A DNA stretch of 64,000 nucleotides. Source: an uncultured Verrucomicrobiae bacterium (GTDB taxonomy: Bacteria; Verrucomicrobiota; Verrucomicrobiia; Limisphaerales; UBA1096). Positions 1 to 7,053 of the stretch are shown here, piece by piece. The translations under genes were made by a program, and so were the position numbers. The notes beneath the pieces were generated by a model. That model saw nothing but the letters and a program-made list of their open reading frames with translations. It did no database searches and had not been told where the DNA came from. The stretch covers positions 48,897-112,896 of the forward strand of contig CALJHX010000030.1 in assembly GCA_937770485.1 (NCBI GenBank). Direction: 5' to 3'. Each line of letters begins with the position of its first letter. The stretch's first letter is position 1.

Positions 1-30
1 TCATTGGTGAGCTTGAATCCTGTTCAACAC

Positions 31-462
31 TTACCCGCCGGCGAACACTGGCTTGAAGCCCGCCTCGATCAGGATGCTCTTCACCTCTTCGCGCTTGTCG
101 CCCTGGATTTCGATACGGCCCTCTTTCACAGTCCCGCCGACGCTGCAGGCTTTTTGCATCTTTCTAGCGAGATCCTTTTTCTCTGGCAGACTAATCCCCG
201 GGAAATTGCTCACGACCGTTACGGCCTTGCCGCCGCGATGCGCGGTCTGGCGGATGATGTCCACGCGTCCTCGATTCGTGTTCTTCTTCCCGCGCTTAGA
301 GGTTTTCTCTGGCACACCGGCAGACGCCGCGTATGACGGCTCCACGTTTGGAGAATCCTCCGGCCCAGCGGGCAATCCTTCCAACCCCTCCAGCGCGCCA
401 AATGGATTCTGCTTCAAGCTTTCGCCCCCGCCCGTTGGTATACGTTGCTTCTTTCGACTCAT
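31..462 (-). CDS. SUI1/YciH-family translation initiation factor
   Basis: 143-residue protein. The first 60 or so residues are basic, low-complexity and probably disordered. Residues about 65-143 form a SUI1 (eIF1-like) domain, recognisable by GRVDIIRQ followed by HRGGKAVTVVSNF and the closing KREEVKSILIEAGFKP. The family helps in start-codon selection on the ribosome; in bacteria (YciH) it is thought to act under stress, so the cellular role is inferred. The gene ends 31 bases from the window edge and reads leftward, away from the ankyrin remnant region that begins just upstream. Length and domain are intact, so this is probably the last conserved gene before the accessory region. Confidence 0.88.
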   Translation of the reverse strand: MSRKKQRIPTGGGESLKQNPFGALEGLEGLPAGPEDSPNVEPSYAASAGVPEKTSKRGKKNTNRGRVDIIRQTAHRGGKAVTVVSNFPGISLPEKKDLARKMQKACSVGGTVKEGRIEIQGDKREEVKSILIEAGFKPVFAGG

Positions 463-521
463 CTTTCTTACTCATGGGAAAGGTTAGAACGTAGTTGGCA
501 GCATTCTGAAAATCAACCTGA

Positions 522-1035
522 TTAACAATTGCTGGGTTTCCAGAATAGATCCAAAACTGAGGGTTGATGGCTAATTCGCTGAAACTTTACGTCGACACCC
601 CGAACCATAACCCTGCTGCGTCCAGCACGGGTTGCTAGTGCAACGCTAACCGGCAGACTGTTTTCATTGAATCTTTTTGCGGTTCCAGTCGGTTCCAATT
701 CAACCTTCGTCTGGGCTTCGTGTTTTCGGAGGACGTCGGAGATTTCATCGTGAGCATAGTCTAACGGTGTATTGGCATTAATACTCAACGCATTCACATC
801 CGCATCATAGGGCAGAAGCAGTTCAGCTATTTCCTTGTGGTCGCTACTAGCTGCACCAAGCAAAAGGATCATATCCGTTATCCTCCTTCACCTTCACCAT
901 TCACATTCGCACCAGCATCTAAGTGCTGTTTAATAGCTTCGTCCCATTCGTCAGCAGATTCGTGAATATCCACTCTTAGCCCACTCCCCACCAAAACAGT
1001 GCGGCTGCGATTGTTGTGAGTAGGAGGTGTTTCAT
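522..1035 (-). pseudogene. decayed ankyrin-repeat lipoprotein
   Basis: On the minus strand the ATG at 1035 opens a lipoprotein-type leader (MKHLLLTTIAAALF) that runs into a stop where other copies have LVGCG. Further on the ankyrin phrase AIKQHLDAGANVN appears in another frame, followed by stops. A third open stretch (872-522) carries HKEIAELLLPYDADVNAL, TPLDYAHDE and LRKHEAQTKVELE, matching the repeat and tail of intact ankyrin genes at 6.1-7.0 and 11.1 kb. At least two disruptions are needed to join the pieces, so this is a pseudogene. Its ATG overlaps the stop of the orphan tail at 1032-1076 (ATGA). Confidence 0.75.
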
Positions 1036-1076
1036 TTCCCTTCAGCTTCCAGTTGCTTCTTGGTCTTGCCGCCGTT
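1032..1076 (-). repeat. orphan ankyrin tail repeat (copy 1)
   Basis: Reads GGKTKKQLEAEGK then TGA on the minus strand, a variant of the 3' end of the ankyrin genes in this window. It begins directly at the stop codon of the lactonase-like gene and ends in ATGA, whose ATG starts the next leader. There are no ankyrin repeats in front of it. Confidence 0.75.
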
Positions 1077-2113
1077 TACTTCGATTCCCCCGGTATAAAC
1101 TGAACCCACGACGGCCCTTGTCCGGTGGGTTGCTGATAAATACGATTCAGCTTGCCGCTCGTTGAGTCACGCTTGTAGACGTGCAGATCATGCGAACGCT
1201 GTCCGGCGGCTATCATCCATTTGTTATCCGGATCGAGGTTAAAGGAGCGCGGTATGACGCCGGTCACAAACTGCCCGATGCTTGTGAGCTTACCGGTCTT
1301 TGCGTCCACCGAAAAACCAGCGATGGAGTTGTGGCCGCGATTGGAGGCGTAAACGAATCTACCATCGCGGGTGATCTCGATGTCGGCGCAGGTGTTTTGG
1401 CTACCATCGAAATCCTTCGGCAGCGTGCTTTGTGAATGGAACGCTTTGAGCTGGCCGGTATCGCGGTTGAAATGATACGCCGTAACGCTGTCGCCTTTTT
1501 CATCATCGCAATAAACGACAGGCAGCCCGGGATGAAACGCCAGGTGTCTCGGCTCGAGCCCGGCAGCCGGGCTCGCAGTAAGCGGATCGTTTTTCGTAAG
1601 TTTGCCTGACTTGGCATCGAAACGGAATTGGTAGACGGCATTCGGACCGGTGTGGGGAACAAAGGCAAAGCGGTTGGAACTGTCCGTGAGGATGGCGTGC
1701 GCGCAGCGCTTGGTTTCAATTCGACTGAGCGCACCCGTCTTGACTGCACCGTTTTCCGCCAGGGCATGACTGCCCACCACGCCGTCGCTGTAGCTGGCCC
1801 AGAGTAAAGTTTTTCCGGTCTGATCCGTTGCCACGTAGGCGGCATTGGCGCCGATTTTGGTCAGGCCAAGCGGGACCAACTTCTTCCCGGCATGGTCGAT
1901 GCGAAAGGCTGCTACGCTGTTGGCGCTGCGAACCGAGACGTAGAGCCGCTGTCCGTCCGGGCTGACAAATTGCGAGCCGGGAGAGCCGGGAAGGTCGTAT
2001 TTCGCATGATGTTCAAGTTTGCCGGAGTCGGACTGGAGTTCATAAAGATGCAGGGCGTTGTCCTTGCCGGCGGATACCGTCACAAGCATGGCAGCGATCA
2101 GGGCGTTTTGCAT
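1076..2113 (-). CDS. lactonase-family beta-propeller protein (Pgl/YncE-like)
   Basis: 345-residue protein with a short hydrophobic N-terminus (LIAAMLVTVSAG) that may be a signal peptide, followed by repeated blades of the seven-bladed propeller type: SPDGQRLYVSVR, RHLAFHPGLPVVY, EITRDGRFVYASNRG and RSFNLDPDNKWMIAAGQ. This blade spacing is that of the cytosolic 6-phosphogluconolactonase/YncE-like lactonase family (PF10282); a secreted sugar-lactone or binding function is possible, but the substrate is unknown. The coding sequence ends in ESK-TAA fused directly onto an orphan ankyrin tail, and another tail lies upstream (2180-2230), so the gene sits as a cargo between two repeat copies. Confidence 0.82.
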   Translation of the reverse strand: MQNALIAAMLVTVSAGKDNALHLYELQSDSGKLEHHAKYDLPGSPGSQFVSPDGQRLYVSVRSANSVAAFRIDHAGKKLVPLGLTKIGANAAYVATDQTGKTLLWASYSDGVVGSHALAENGAVKTGALSRIETKRCAHAILTDSSNRFAFVPHTGPNAVYQFRFDAKSGKLTKNDPLTASPAAGLEPRHLAFHPGLPVVYCDDEKGDSVTAYHFNRDTGQLKAFHSQSTLPKDFDGSQNTCADIEITRDGRFVYASNRGHNSIAGFSVDAKTGKLTSIGQFVTGVIPRSFNLDPDNKWMIAAGQRSHDLHVYKRDSTSGKLNRIYQQPTGQGPSWVQFIPGESK

Positions 2114-2179
2114 AGGGACGCAGACGCTAAACTTGGAATGCGAATGAAAAAAGGCTTATTTTATCTCTCAATGAATCTG

Positions 2180-2230
2180 TCACTTCCCTTCAGCTTTCAA
2201 TTCTTTACCCGTCTTGCCGCCGTGTTTTCT
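2180..2230 (-). repeat. orphan ankyrin tail repeat (copy 2)
   Basis: Minus-strand reading gives RKHGGKTGKELKAEGK-TGA, nearly identical to the intact tails at 7.0 and 11.05 kb. It lies 18 bases downstream of the pseudopilin stop and upstream of the lactonase-like gene. No repeats precede it. Confidence 0.85.
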
Positions 2231-2248
2231 ATAGCTGAAACCGAGGTG

Positions 2249-3055
2249 TCAAAGCCGCGCCTTAATGACTTTGCCTGCGTAGTCCCCCAAATCCTCCTGG
2301 TACGCATAATATTGGCGGGCGCCCGGATTCCAGCTGTGGATGAAATACATTTGTCCGAACTTCACCCAGCGAACCGACCCGTCCACGTATGCCTGGTTGC
2401 CCCCCGTGGGAAAGCCGGCGTTATTGGCATGGGCCGGGTATCCTCCAAAAGCGGTTGGGCGACCGCCCCCCCATTTCCCGTCGATTCTTGCCGCGAGATC
2501 AGCAGCAATCAACATGCGGGGACTGACATTGCCGGAGTCAACCGGGCTGCGGGACTTGAAGGAGCCCGCCGGGTTGGTCCAGGTTTTGATTCCCCCAAAG
2601 TACTGGTAACCTGTAATGACCGACGGCCACTGTGTTTCCCAGACCGGGTAATGCTGGCCTGACCTGTAGCCTTTCAGGGGGTTGCCGGTATATTTCACAC
2701 CGGGACAACTAAACACGGGATTCATGGACAGGCCATTGTAGGTGTATGGATCATTTCGCTCATCATAGCCGGCCGCTTTCCGGTGGGCCAGGTTGTACGG
2801 CACCCACGCAGCGACCTCCGGCGGATCAAAGGCCGTCAACACGGTATTGTGCCTTGCGATGAGGTAAACGCCCTCGTTGTCACCGACATACATCTCCGCC
2901 GCCGTCGCGATTTGTTTCATGTTGCTCATGCAGGTGGCCTGAAGCGCCTTGGCCTTCGCCTTGGCAAGGGCGGGCAGCAACAGAGCCGCCAGAATTGCGA
3001 TGATAGCGATTACCACCAGCAACTCGATGAGAGTGAAACCTTTAATTCTTTTCAT
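2249..3055 (-). CDS. prepilin-type (type II secretion-like) pseudopilin
   Basis: 268 residues. The N-terminus [23 protein letters not shown] is a classic class III signal: cleavage after Gly6, Phe+1, Glu+5, then a hydrophobic helix. It continues with [24 protein letters not shown], the stalk typical of the large Verrucomicrobia/Planctomycetes pseudopilin families (DUF1559/H-x9-DG type). The C-terminal part includes [24 protein letters not shown], resembling the HxxGxNxxFxDGHV closing motif. Such proteins are exported to the inner membrane and are often found singly and in many copies per genome. The ATG overlaps the stop of an orphan ankyrin tail (ATGA at 3052-3055), suggesting insertion or translational coupling at the repeat. 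Confidence 0.9.
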   Translation of the reverse strand: MKRIKGFTLIELLVVIAIIAILAALLLPALAKAKAKALQATCMSNMKQIATAAEMYVGDNEGVYLIARHNTVLTAFDPPEVAAWVPYNLAHRKAAGYDERNDPYTYNGLSMNPVFSCPGVKYTGNPLKGYRSGQHYPVWETQWPSVITGYQYFGGIKTWTNPAGSFKSRSPVDSGNVSPRMLIAADLAARIDGKWGGGRPTAFGGYPAHANNAGFPTGGNQAYVDGSVRWVKFGQMYFIHSWNPGARQYYAYQEDLGDYAGKVIKARL

Positions 3056-3084
3056 TTGCCTTCAGCTCTCAATTCTTCATCACC
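3052..3084 (-). repeat. orphan ankyrin tail repeat (copy 3), short
   Basis: Minus strand reads [13 protein letters not shown]. It overlaps the stop of the nuclease gene (TGA at 3080-3082) and provides the ATGA on which the pseudopilin starts. Only the last third of the tail is retained. Confidence 0.7.
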
Positions 3085-4030
3085 TTTTACTATTATCAGC
3101 GTGAAACATGAATTCAGCCCAGATTGGACGATGATCTGACAGTGGCTTTCCATATTTGACCCATTCTTTTTTATAACGATTCATTTGAAATTCTGCTTCT
3201 GGATTATTATGTGCGCTATTAATTATCCCGCCCCTAGTTACACTTACTTTTAAAGTCTTAGTTTTAAAAAAAATGTGATCAATCACTCCAGATTCATTAC
3301 CAGACTCAATATGCTTGTGGGTACTAATCTTTACCGTATCAATCGGCAGTTCTTCCCAGATAGATTTCACTCCGATTTTATTGAAGGATTTTAACGCGCC
3401 TTCATTTAAATGATTATTAAAATCCCCTAAAATAAACAAGTTCTCACTCGCGAAACTACTGATCAAGTTTTCCGCAATAAAAGCTGCTGCAGATTCTTCA
3501 ACCTCTAGTTGCCCGGGTATGTGAGTTGAGTAGATTGTTAGCGGCACACCCCTTATGTTTGCTTTTGCTGATACTAACGATGCAGGTTTCCATCCTTTGG
3601 CATTTATTACAACTTCCCCTTTGTCGAATAACGGAAACCGACATAATATTGACTTGTATTTATTCATGTGATTTGCAGAAGAAATTTTACCAACATGGAC
3701 ATGCTCCATCCCTAATACCTGACCAACACGCGCTGTCCAGTCGCCATTAGGCACTTCATTGAAACAAATAACATCCAAGTCATATTCCTTGAACATTTCA
3801 CCTATTGATTGCGGTTTTGCCCACAAACCAAACAATACATTGTAAGCTGCAAATCTAATTCCTATTTTAGCTTCTATATTTACTTTATTCTTTAATTCTC
3901 CTTGTTCAAATGAGGTTTTTGAAGAAAGATTTATTTTCTCATTAAGGGGTCGTAAACTCGCAAATGAGGTGTAAGCCCCGCACCCCACCAACATCACGGC
4001 TGCCGTTGTTGTGAGTAGTAGATTTTTCAT
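3080..4030 (-). CDS. endonuclease/exonuclease/phosphatase-family lipoprotein
   Basis: 316 residues. Residues 1-17 are a lipoprotein leader (MKNLLLTTTAAVMLVGC, lipobox LVGC, lipid-modified Cys17). The rest is an EEP-fold enzyme: CFNEVP with metal-binding Glu92, STH (His170), LGDFNNHL (Asp203, Asn205), IDHIF (Asp251, His252) and the closing SDHRPIWAEF (Asp299, His300). The catalytic set looks complete, so an exported Mg-dependent phosphodiesterase (nuclease, or lipid or sugar phosphatase) is likely. The leader is the same as in the ankyrin lipoproteins here and the stop abuts an ankyrin tail, so the enzyme domain stands where ankyrin repeats would be. The gene is AT-rich compared with the right half of the window. 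Confidence 0.85.
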   Translation of the reverse strand: MKNLLLTTTAAVMLVGCGAYTSFASLRPLNEKINLSSKTSFEQGELKNKVNIEAKIGIRFAAYNVLFGLWAKPQSIGEMFKEYDLDVICFNEVPNGDWTARVGQVLGMEHVHVGKISSANHMNKYKSILCRFPLFDKGEVVINAKGWKPASLVSAKANIRGVPLTIYSTHIPGQLEVEESAAAFIAENLISSFASENLFILGDFNNHLNEGALKSFNKIGVKSIWEELPIDTVKISTHKHIESGNESGVIDHIFFKTKTLKVSVTRGGIINSAHNNPEAEFQMNRYKKEWVKYGKPLSDHRPIWAEFMFHADNSKR

Positions 4031-4319
4031 AGACGCAAGAGAGTCTCAATAGTCTAGTTGATGATTTCAAGAGCTAAATACCTTCGCTAGAGTCGGGTAC
4101 TTATCCCTTATTCACATGGCGAAGGGCCACCTCTGCGCCTCTAATGAAGTTGAGCGGGCATAAACTTAACCTAAACGTAATCGCTTCGCTTGCCCCTTTG
4201 CGTGTTCATCGTTCAGGGGCCAGTAGTCAGACTAATCTAACGAGGACTTTGGTTGCGATGGAAGCGTTCTGCTTTTTCTTAACTGTTTAGAGTTTCGCTT
4301 GAACTTGCATCACCGCTGT

Positions 4320-4528
4320 CTCTTTTAGTGGAACCTGCCTTTGCAGTTGTTCGGTAGGGCCGATCGCTTAGGCTCAACCTGGCATAGGAAACACTTCTTC
4401 GGTACCAAAGTCCTCGTATTGCTCGACTGCTTGAATCGAAAACCCGTCAAAACGATTTGTCTGAAGAAGACTTTCTGGAAGAAGAATAGGCACCAAAACA
4501 GGTGCCCCCGACGTTTGTTGTTTTTTTG
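4320..4528 (+). ncRNA. candidate structured small RNA (6S-like?) upstream of a terminator
   Basis: This stretch has no convincing ORF and ends in a terminator-like hairpin. Within it GCAGTTG (about 4354) can pair with CGACTGC (about 4426), and AGGAAAC can pair with GTCCT inside that. The length near 190 nt, the closing stem with an internal open region and the phrase TTGTTCGGTAGGGCC loosely recall 6S RNA, but I cannot confirm the family. The preceding 4031-4319 holds nothing I can identify. Confidence 0.28.
4489..4527 (+). terminator. intrinsic terminator-like hairpin
   Basis: GGCACC-AAAACA-GGTGCC forms a perfect 6-bp stem (4489-4506), followed after a short spacer by a T-rich run at 4517-4527. 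It would end a rightward transcript from the candidate RNA region. A second inverted repeat (CACTGTTT/AAACAGTG, 4531-4555) follows. Confidence 0.5.
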
Positions 4529-4586
4529 TTCACTGTTTGTATGCCTTAAACAGTGATTTAGATGCCGGAATTCGGCCCTACTAAAA

Positions 4587-4673
4587 TGGTACCAGTGGAG
4601 GGAATCGAACCCACACTCTCGTGAAAGAAGCGGATTTTGAATCCGCCGCGTCTACCAATTCCGCCACACTGGC
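4587..4673 (-). tRNA. tRNA-Leu (anticodon CAA)
   Basis: 87-nt class II tRNA on the minus strand with encoded CCA. The acceptor stem is GCCAGTG/CACTGGT, the anticodon stem GCGGA/TCCGC encloses TTCAAAA (anticodon CAA), there is a long variable arm, and the T-arm contains GGTTCGATTCC. It reads UUG codons. The truncated integrase gene starts 94 bases beyond its 5' end, on the other strand. Confidence 0.95.
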
Positions 4674-4766
4674 TACCTGAATTTACTCAATAAAACCGGG
4701 CGTTTTCTGGTTTTTAAGGTTCACCTCAACCACCCGTTGTGCTAGTTTTTGTGCTACTATTACAAG

Positions 4767-4937
4767 ATGAAACACAACGAAACTCGCAGCAACAACACCC
4801 CCCCCCGCGACGACACGTTGCCGACGCGAGAAGGAGTTAAGTATCAAAAAGTTTATGACGGACGCAAGCGTAGAATTCGCGGCCTCTGGAATCGTGGCGG
4901 CGTGTTCTACGCTCAGCTCTCGCTCCCAAACAGATAA
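4767..4937 (+). pseudogene. tyrosine-recombinase (phage-type integrase) N-terminal fragment
   Basis: 56 codons from the ATG at 4767 (a TTG at 4749 would extend it). The part KVYDGRKRRIRGLW followed by NRGGVFYAQLSLPNR resembles the opening of Verrucomicrobia integrases, where a short basic stretch and a 'GLW.RG..FYA.L' strand start the SAM-like core-binding domain. A stop follows and no catalytic domain (R..HxxR..Y) is found downstream, so this is a truncated remnant. Its place beside tRNA-Leu suits an old integrative element. The family assignment rests on about 30 residues. Confidence 0.5.
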
Positions 4938-5019
4938 ACCGACTGACACCATTAGGGATAGAGAAGCAAAACTGAAAGGAAATGAGAAGCTTAGATCAGT
5001 CTAATTCACATCCATAATT

Positions 5020-5145
5020 ATGTCCGAAGTCAAAAACGACAAAGACGCGGCCCAGGGCACCCCTGGGGTTATTCACAATGGCGCCGATCAATCCGGCACC
5101 TACGGGGGGGCTTTGTGTTTTTGTCGACGGATGCTTTTGGCATGA
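5020..5145 (+). CDS. small ORF of unknown function
   Basis: 41 codons, ATG at 5020 to TGA at 5145, starting MSEVKNDKDAAQGTPGVIHN. I do not recognise it and see no strong ribosome-binding site. It lies in the gap between the integrase fragment and the HTH gene and could be a leftover of the same element or chance. The sequence from 5190 to 5419 holds nothing else I can identify. Confidence 0.2.
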   Translation: MSEVKNDKDAAQGTPGVIHNGADQSGTYGGALCFCRRMLLA

Positions 5146-5187
5146 GTAGTAGTTTCATTTGCCTTCAGCTTTCAACCAATCCACAAC
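5131..5187 (-). repeat. ankyrin tail plus truncated leader junction (copy 4)
   Basis: Minus strand reads DWLKAEGK-TGA, the TGA overlapping an ATG (ATGA at 5155-5158) that opens MKLLLMPKAS, a leader that loses similarity after five codons. It has the same tail-ATGA-leader layout as at 1032-1035, here without any gene attached. It is the rightmost leftward-pointing copy. Confidence 0.6.
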
Positions 5188-5419
5188 GAGCGAAAGAGGC
5201 CTTTAATCGTTGGGATGCCAATGTCGTCCCCCACCTTGGAACCCACCTGCGGCCAGATTACAGTGTACGGTTGCTAAGTTATTACCTCAGAAATTGATGG
5301 TAAACAACAGAGCTCAATCGGATGAAACACCTTTCCCTTGCACAATAACAAATAGTAAAAAATATATATACCCTTAAACCATTGCAAAACCGGCTGCCCC
5401 CCGTTATTTGGTCGTGCTT

Positions 5420-5581
5420 GTGAACCTCATCGACAAAAAAAAACAGATGACTGCGCGTCTGTCGGTGACTCCAAGGACACTGGAGAACTGGATGAAGAGG
5501 GGTCTTGTCCCCTACATTAGGATTGGCAGAGTGGTGCGATACGACCTTGAGGAAGCGATGCGTACCCTAAAGCGGCGTTAG
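5420..5581 (+). CDS. excisionase-like / MerR-type helix-turn-helix protein
   Basis: 53 residues from GTG 5420 to TAG 5581; an internal ATG at 5447 is an alternative start. The core LSVTPRTLENWMKRGLVPYI followed by RIGRVVRYDLEEA is the HTH_17/excisionase pattern: a helix-turn-helix with a trailing 'R.G..vRy....ve' wing. Such proteins bind DNA as recombination directionality factors or small regulators. With the integrase fragment 0.5 kb upstream and tRNA-Leu nearby, it is probably a surviving piece of an integrative element. It seems full length for the family and could still be functional. Confidence 0.7.
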   Translation: MNLIDKKKQMTARLSVTPRTLENWMKRGLVPYIRIGRVVRYDLEEAMRTLKRR

Positions 5582-5628
5582 GGGCGCAACTATGGGATAG
5601 ACGTGTGAGCAGAGGGCGTGCAAAGGAT

Positions 5629-5652
5629 TTGTGCTACTTTGTGTGCTACTTT
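5629..5652 (+). repeat. direct repeat of the integrase upstream sequence
   Basis: TTGTGCTACTTTGTGTGCTA here resembles TTGTGCTAGTTTTTGTGCTA at about 4737-4756, just in front of the integrase fragment, 0.9 kb away. Both consist of two GTGCTA units about 12 bases apart. They may be recombinase-binding repeats or the flanks of a small insertion. Confidence 0.4.
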
Positions 5653-5758
5653 TCGCCTGCGCAAGCAGGGGTGAAGAAAACGATTTTTCCTAGGAAATAG
5701 AGGGATTATGAAACAAGAAAATACCCCAAAAAGAAGTTTTAAGGCTGAAGGCATTTTG

Positions 5759-5815
5759 CGGCAACAGTTAAAACGGCTTGAAAACTGCGCTTATCGGATT
5801 GACAGTTCCCTTGAT
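5759..5815 (+). repeat. pre-leader repeat R1
   Basis: 57-nt sequence immediately before a lipoprotein start, shared with 8200, 11073 and 18710. Read in frame with the gene it gives RQQLKRLENCAYRIDSSLD. It directly follows a tail remnant (KAEG) at about 5746. It contains the short inverted repeat CAGTT/AACTG. Confidence 0.7.
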
Positions 5816-6112
5816 ATGAAATCATTACTCGTTTCAATCGTGGCAGCCGTACTTGTGGGTTGTGGAGAATCACAGCAATCATCTTCAACAGATGAGGGGA
5901 AGCCGGTTGAACCAGTTGCTCGGTCTTCACAACCACCAAAAAATAGCTCAAAAATAAAGGCACCAAAGGTTCCAATTCATAAAGCTGCATATGAAGGAAA
6001 TTTTGAAATTGTAAAACAACATCTAGCTGCTGGTACAGATGTGAATAAAGAAACTGATTTCATTGCATCAAGCAGCCGCTGGTGGTCATATGTCTATAGC
6101 ATCACTATCTAA
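5816..6112 (+). CDS. ankyrin-repeat lipoprotein, N-terminal part (frameshifted)
   Basis: The ATG at 5816 opens a lipoprotein leader (MKSLLVSIVAAVLVGCGESQ, lipobox LVGC), a Pro/Ser-rich linker and the first ankyrin motif VPIHKAAYEGNFEIVKQHLA. An upstream in-frame ATG at 5708 would add 36 residues of repeat sequence and is unlikely to be the true start. After KETD the frame is lost: continuing in +1 gives LHQAAAGGHMSIASL, a normal ankyrin helix pair, then a second shift restores LIEKGANVNAN in the frame of the next entry. The two pieces are one ankyrin gene with two single-base insertions, or sequencing errors. Confidence 0.65.
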   Translation: MKSLLVSIVAAVLVGCGESQQSSSTDEGKPVEPVARSSQPPKNSSKIKAPKVPIHKAAYEGNFEIVKQHLAAGTDVNKETDFIASSSRWWSYVYSITI

Positions 6113-6129
6113 TCGAAAAAGGAGCGAAT

Positions 6130-7026
6130 GTGAATGCAAATGGATCAGGGAAAGGATCCCCATTGTTAGTCGCAGCTAATGCAGGTAATAAAGAAATTGC
6201 CGAATTATTGATTGAAAAAGGAGCGGATGTGAATTCTGCTGATGACGATGGCAGTACATCTCTTGATTGGGCTGAATCAGAAGAAAATAAAGAAGTCGCT
6301 GCTCTACTCCGCAAACACGGGGGCAAGACGGGTGCTGAACTTTGGGCCGAAGAATCATATTTTGGCGCTGCTAGCTTAGGGGATATTGAAGCAGTTAAAA
6401 AGCACTTGGCAACTGGTACGGATGTGAATTTAATGGATGAGGAGTACGGGGCGATTCCTTTGCATCGTGCGGCTGGTGGTGGGCACAAGGAAGTTGTGGC
6501 ACTACTCATCACCAAAGGAGCCGATGTTAATATAAAGGATGTTGATAGTGAAACACCATTAGATTGGGCTGAATCAGAAGAACATAAAGAAACCGCTGAC
6601 ATCCTCCGCAAACACGGCGGCAAGACAGGTGAAGAACTAGAACCCTCTGAAGCCAATACGGAAGCTTCATTGGGGGAATCGCCAATGGAAGTACAAGCAG
6701 AAGCGACGGGGTTCGACGTTTCAGACATCTCAATTTTCCTTGCTGCCGATGCAGGGAATATTGGAGCCGTCAAAAAGCACTTAGCGTCAGGTGAGAATGT
6801 GAACTCGCAGGACCCAGAACTTGCAACTCCTTTGCATTATGCGGCTAGTGGAGGTCACAAGGAAGTCGCCGATTTTTTCATCGAAAAAGGTGCAACTGTT
6901 AATGCCTTGGGGGTTCATGGAACACCGCTAGATAATGCCATCAGACAAAACCACACCGAAGTCGCCGAACTCCTCCGCAAACACGGCGGCAAGACGGGTG
7001 AAGAATTGAAAGCTGAGGGAAAATGA
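6130..7026 (+). CDS. ankyrin-repeat protein, C-terminal part of the same gene
   Basis: 298 residues made almost entirely of ankyrin repeats in three blocks, each closed by LRKHGGKTG (near 6305, 6602 and 6969): NKEIAELLIEKGADVNSADD, HKEVVALLITKGADVN and HKEVADFFIEKGATVN. The block structure suggests internal duplication of a unit of two or three repeats plus tail. It ends in LRKHGGKTGEELKAEGK-TGA, the model for the orphan tails. Ankyrin repeats bind proteins; anchored by the leader, the product would face the periplasm. The GTG at 6130 is probably not a real start but follows the frameshift described for 5816-6112. Confidence 0.7.
   Translation: MNANGSGKGSPLLVAANAGNKEIAELLIEKGADVNSADDDGSTSLDWAESEENKEVAALLRKHGGKTGAELWAEESYFGAASLGDIEAVKKHLATGTDVNLMDEEYGAIPLHRAAGGGHKEVVALLITKGADVNIKDVDSETPLDWAESEEHKETADILRKHGGKTGEELEPSEANTEASLGESPMEVQAEATGFDVSDISIFLAADAGNIGAVKKHLASGENVNSQDPELATPLHYAASGGHKEVADFFIEKGATVNALGVHGTPLDNAIRQNHTEVAELLRKHGGKTGEELKAEGK
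6969..7026 (+). repeat. ankyrin tail repeat (copy 5, attached to its gene)
   Basis: Encodes LRKHGGKTGEELKAEGK and TGA at the end of the ankyrin gene. It is the intact form from which the orphan copies can be recognised. Confidence 0.9.
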
Positions 7027-7053
7027 ATAAATTCTGAATACAATAATATCTAA

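Noticed and set aside
4031..4586. tmRNA gene beside tRNA-Leu
   Set aside because: No tRNA-like 3' end with TTCGANTC and CCA, and no short tag ORF ending in ALAA-stop.
5115..5297. Plus-strand 60-codon ORF
   Set aside because: It runs antisense through the tail-leader junction at 5131-5187, which explains the sequence better.
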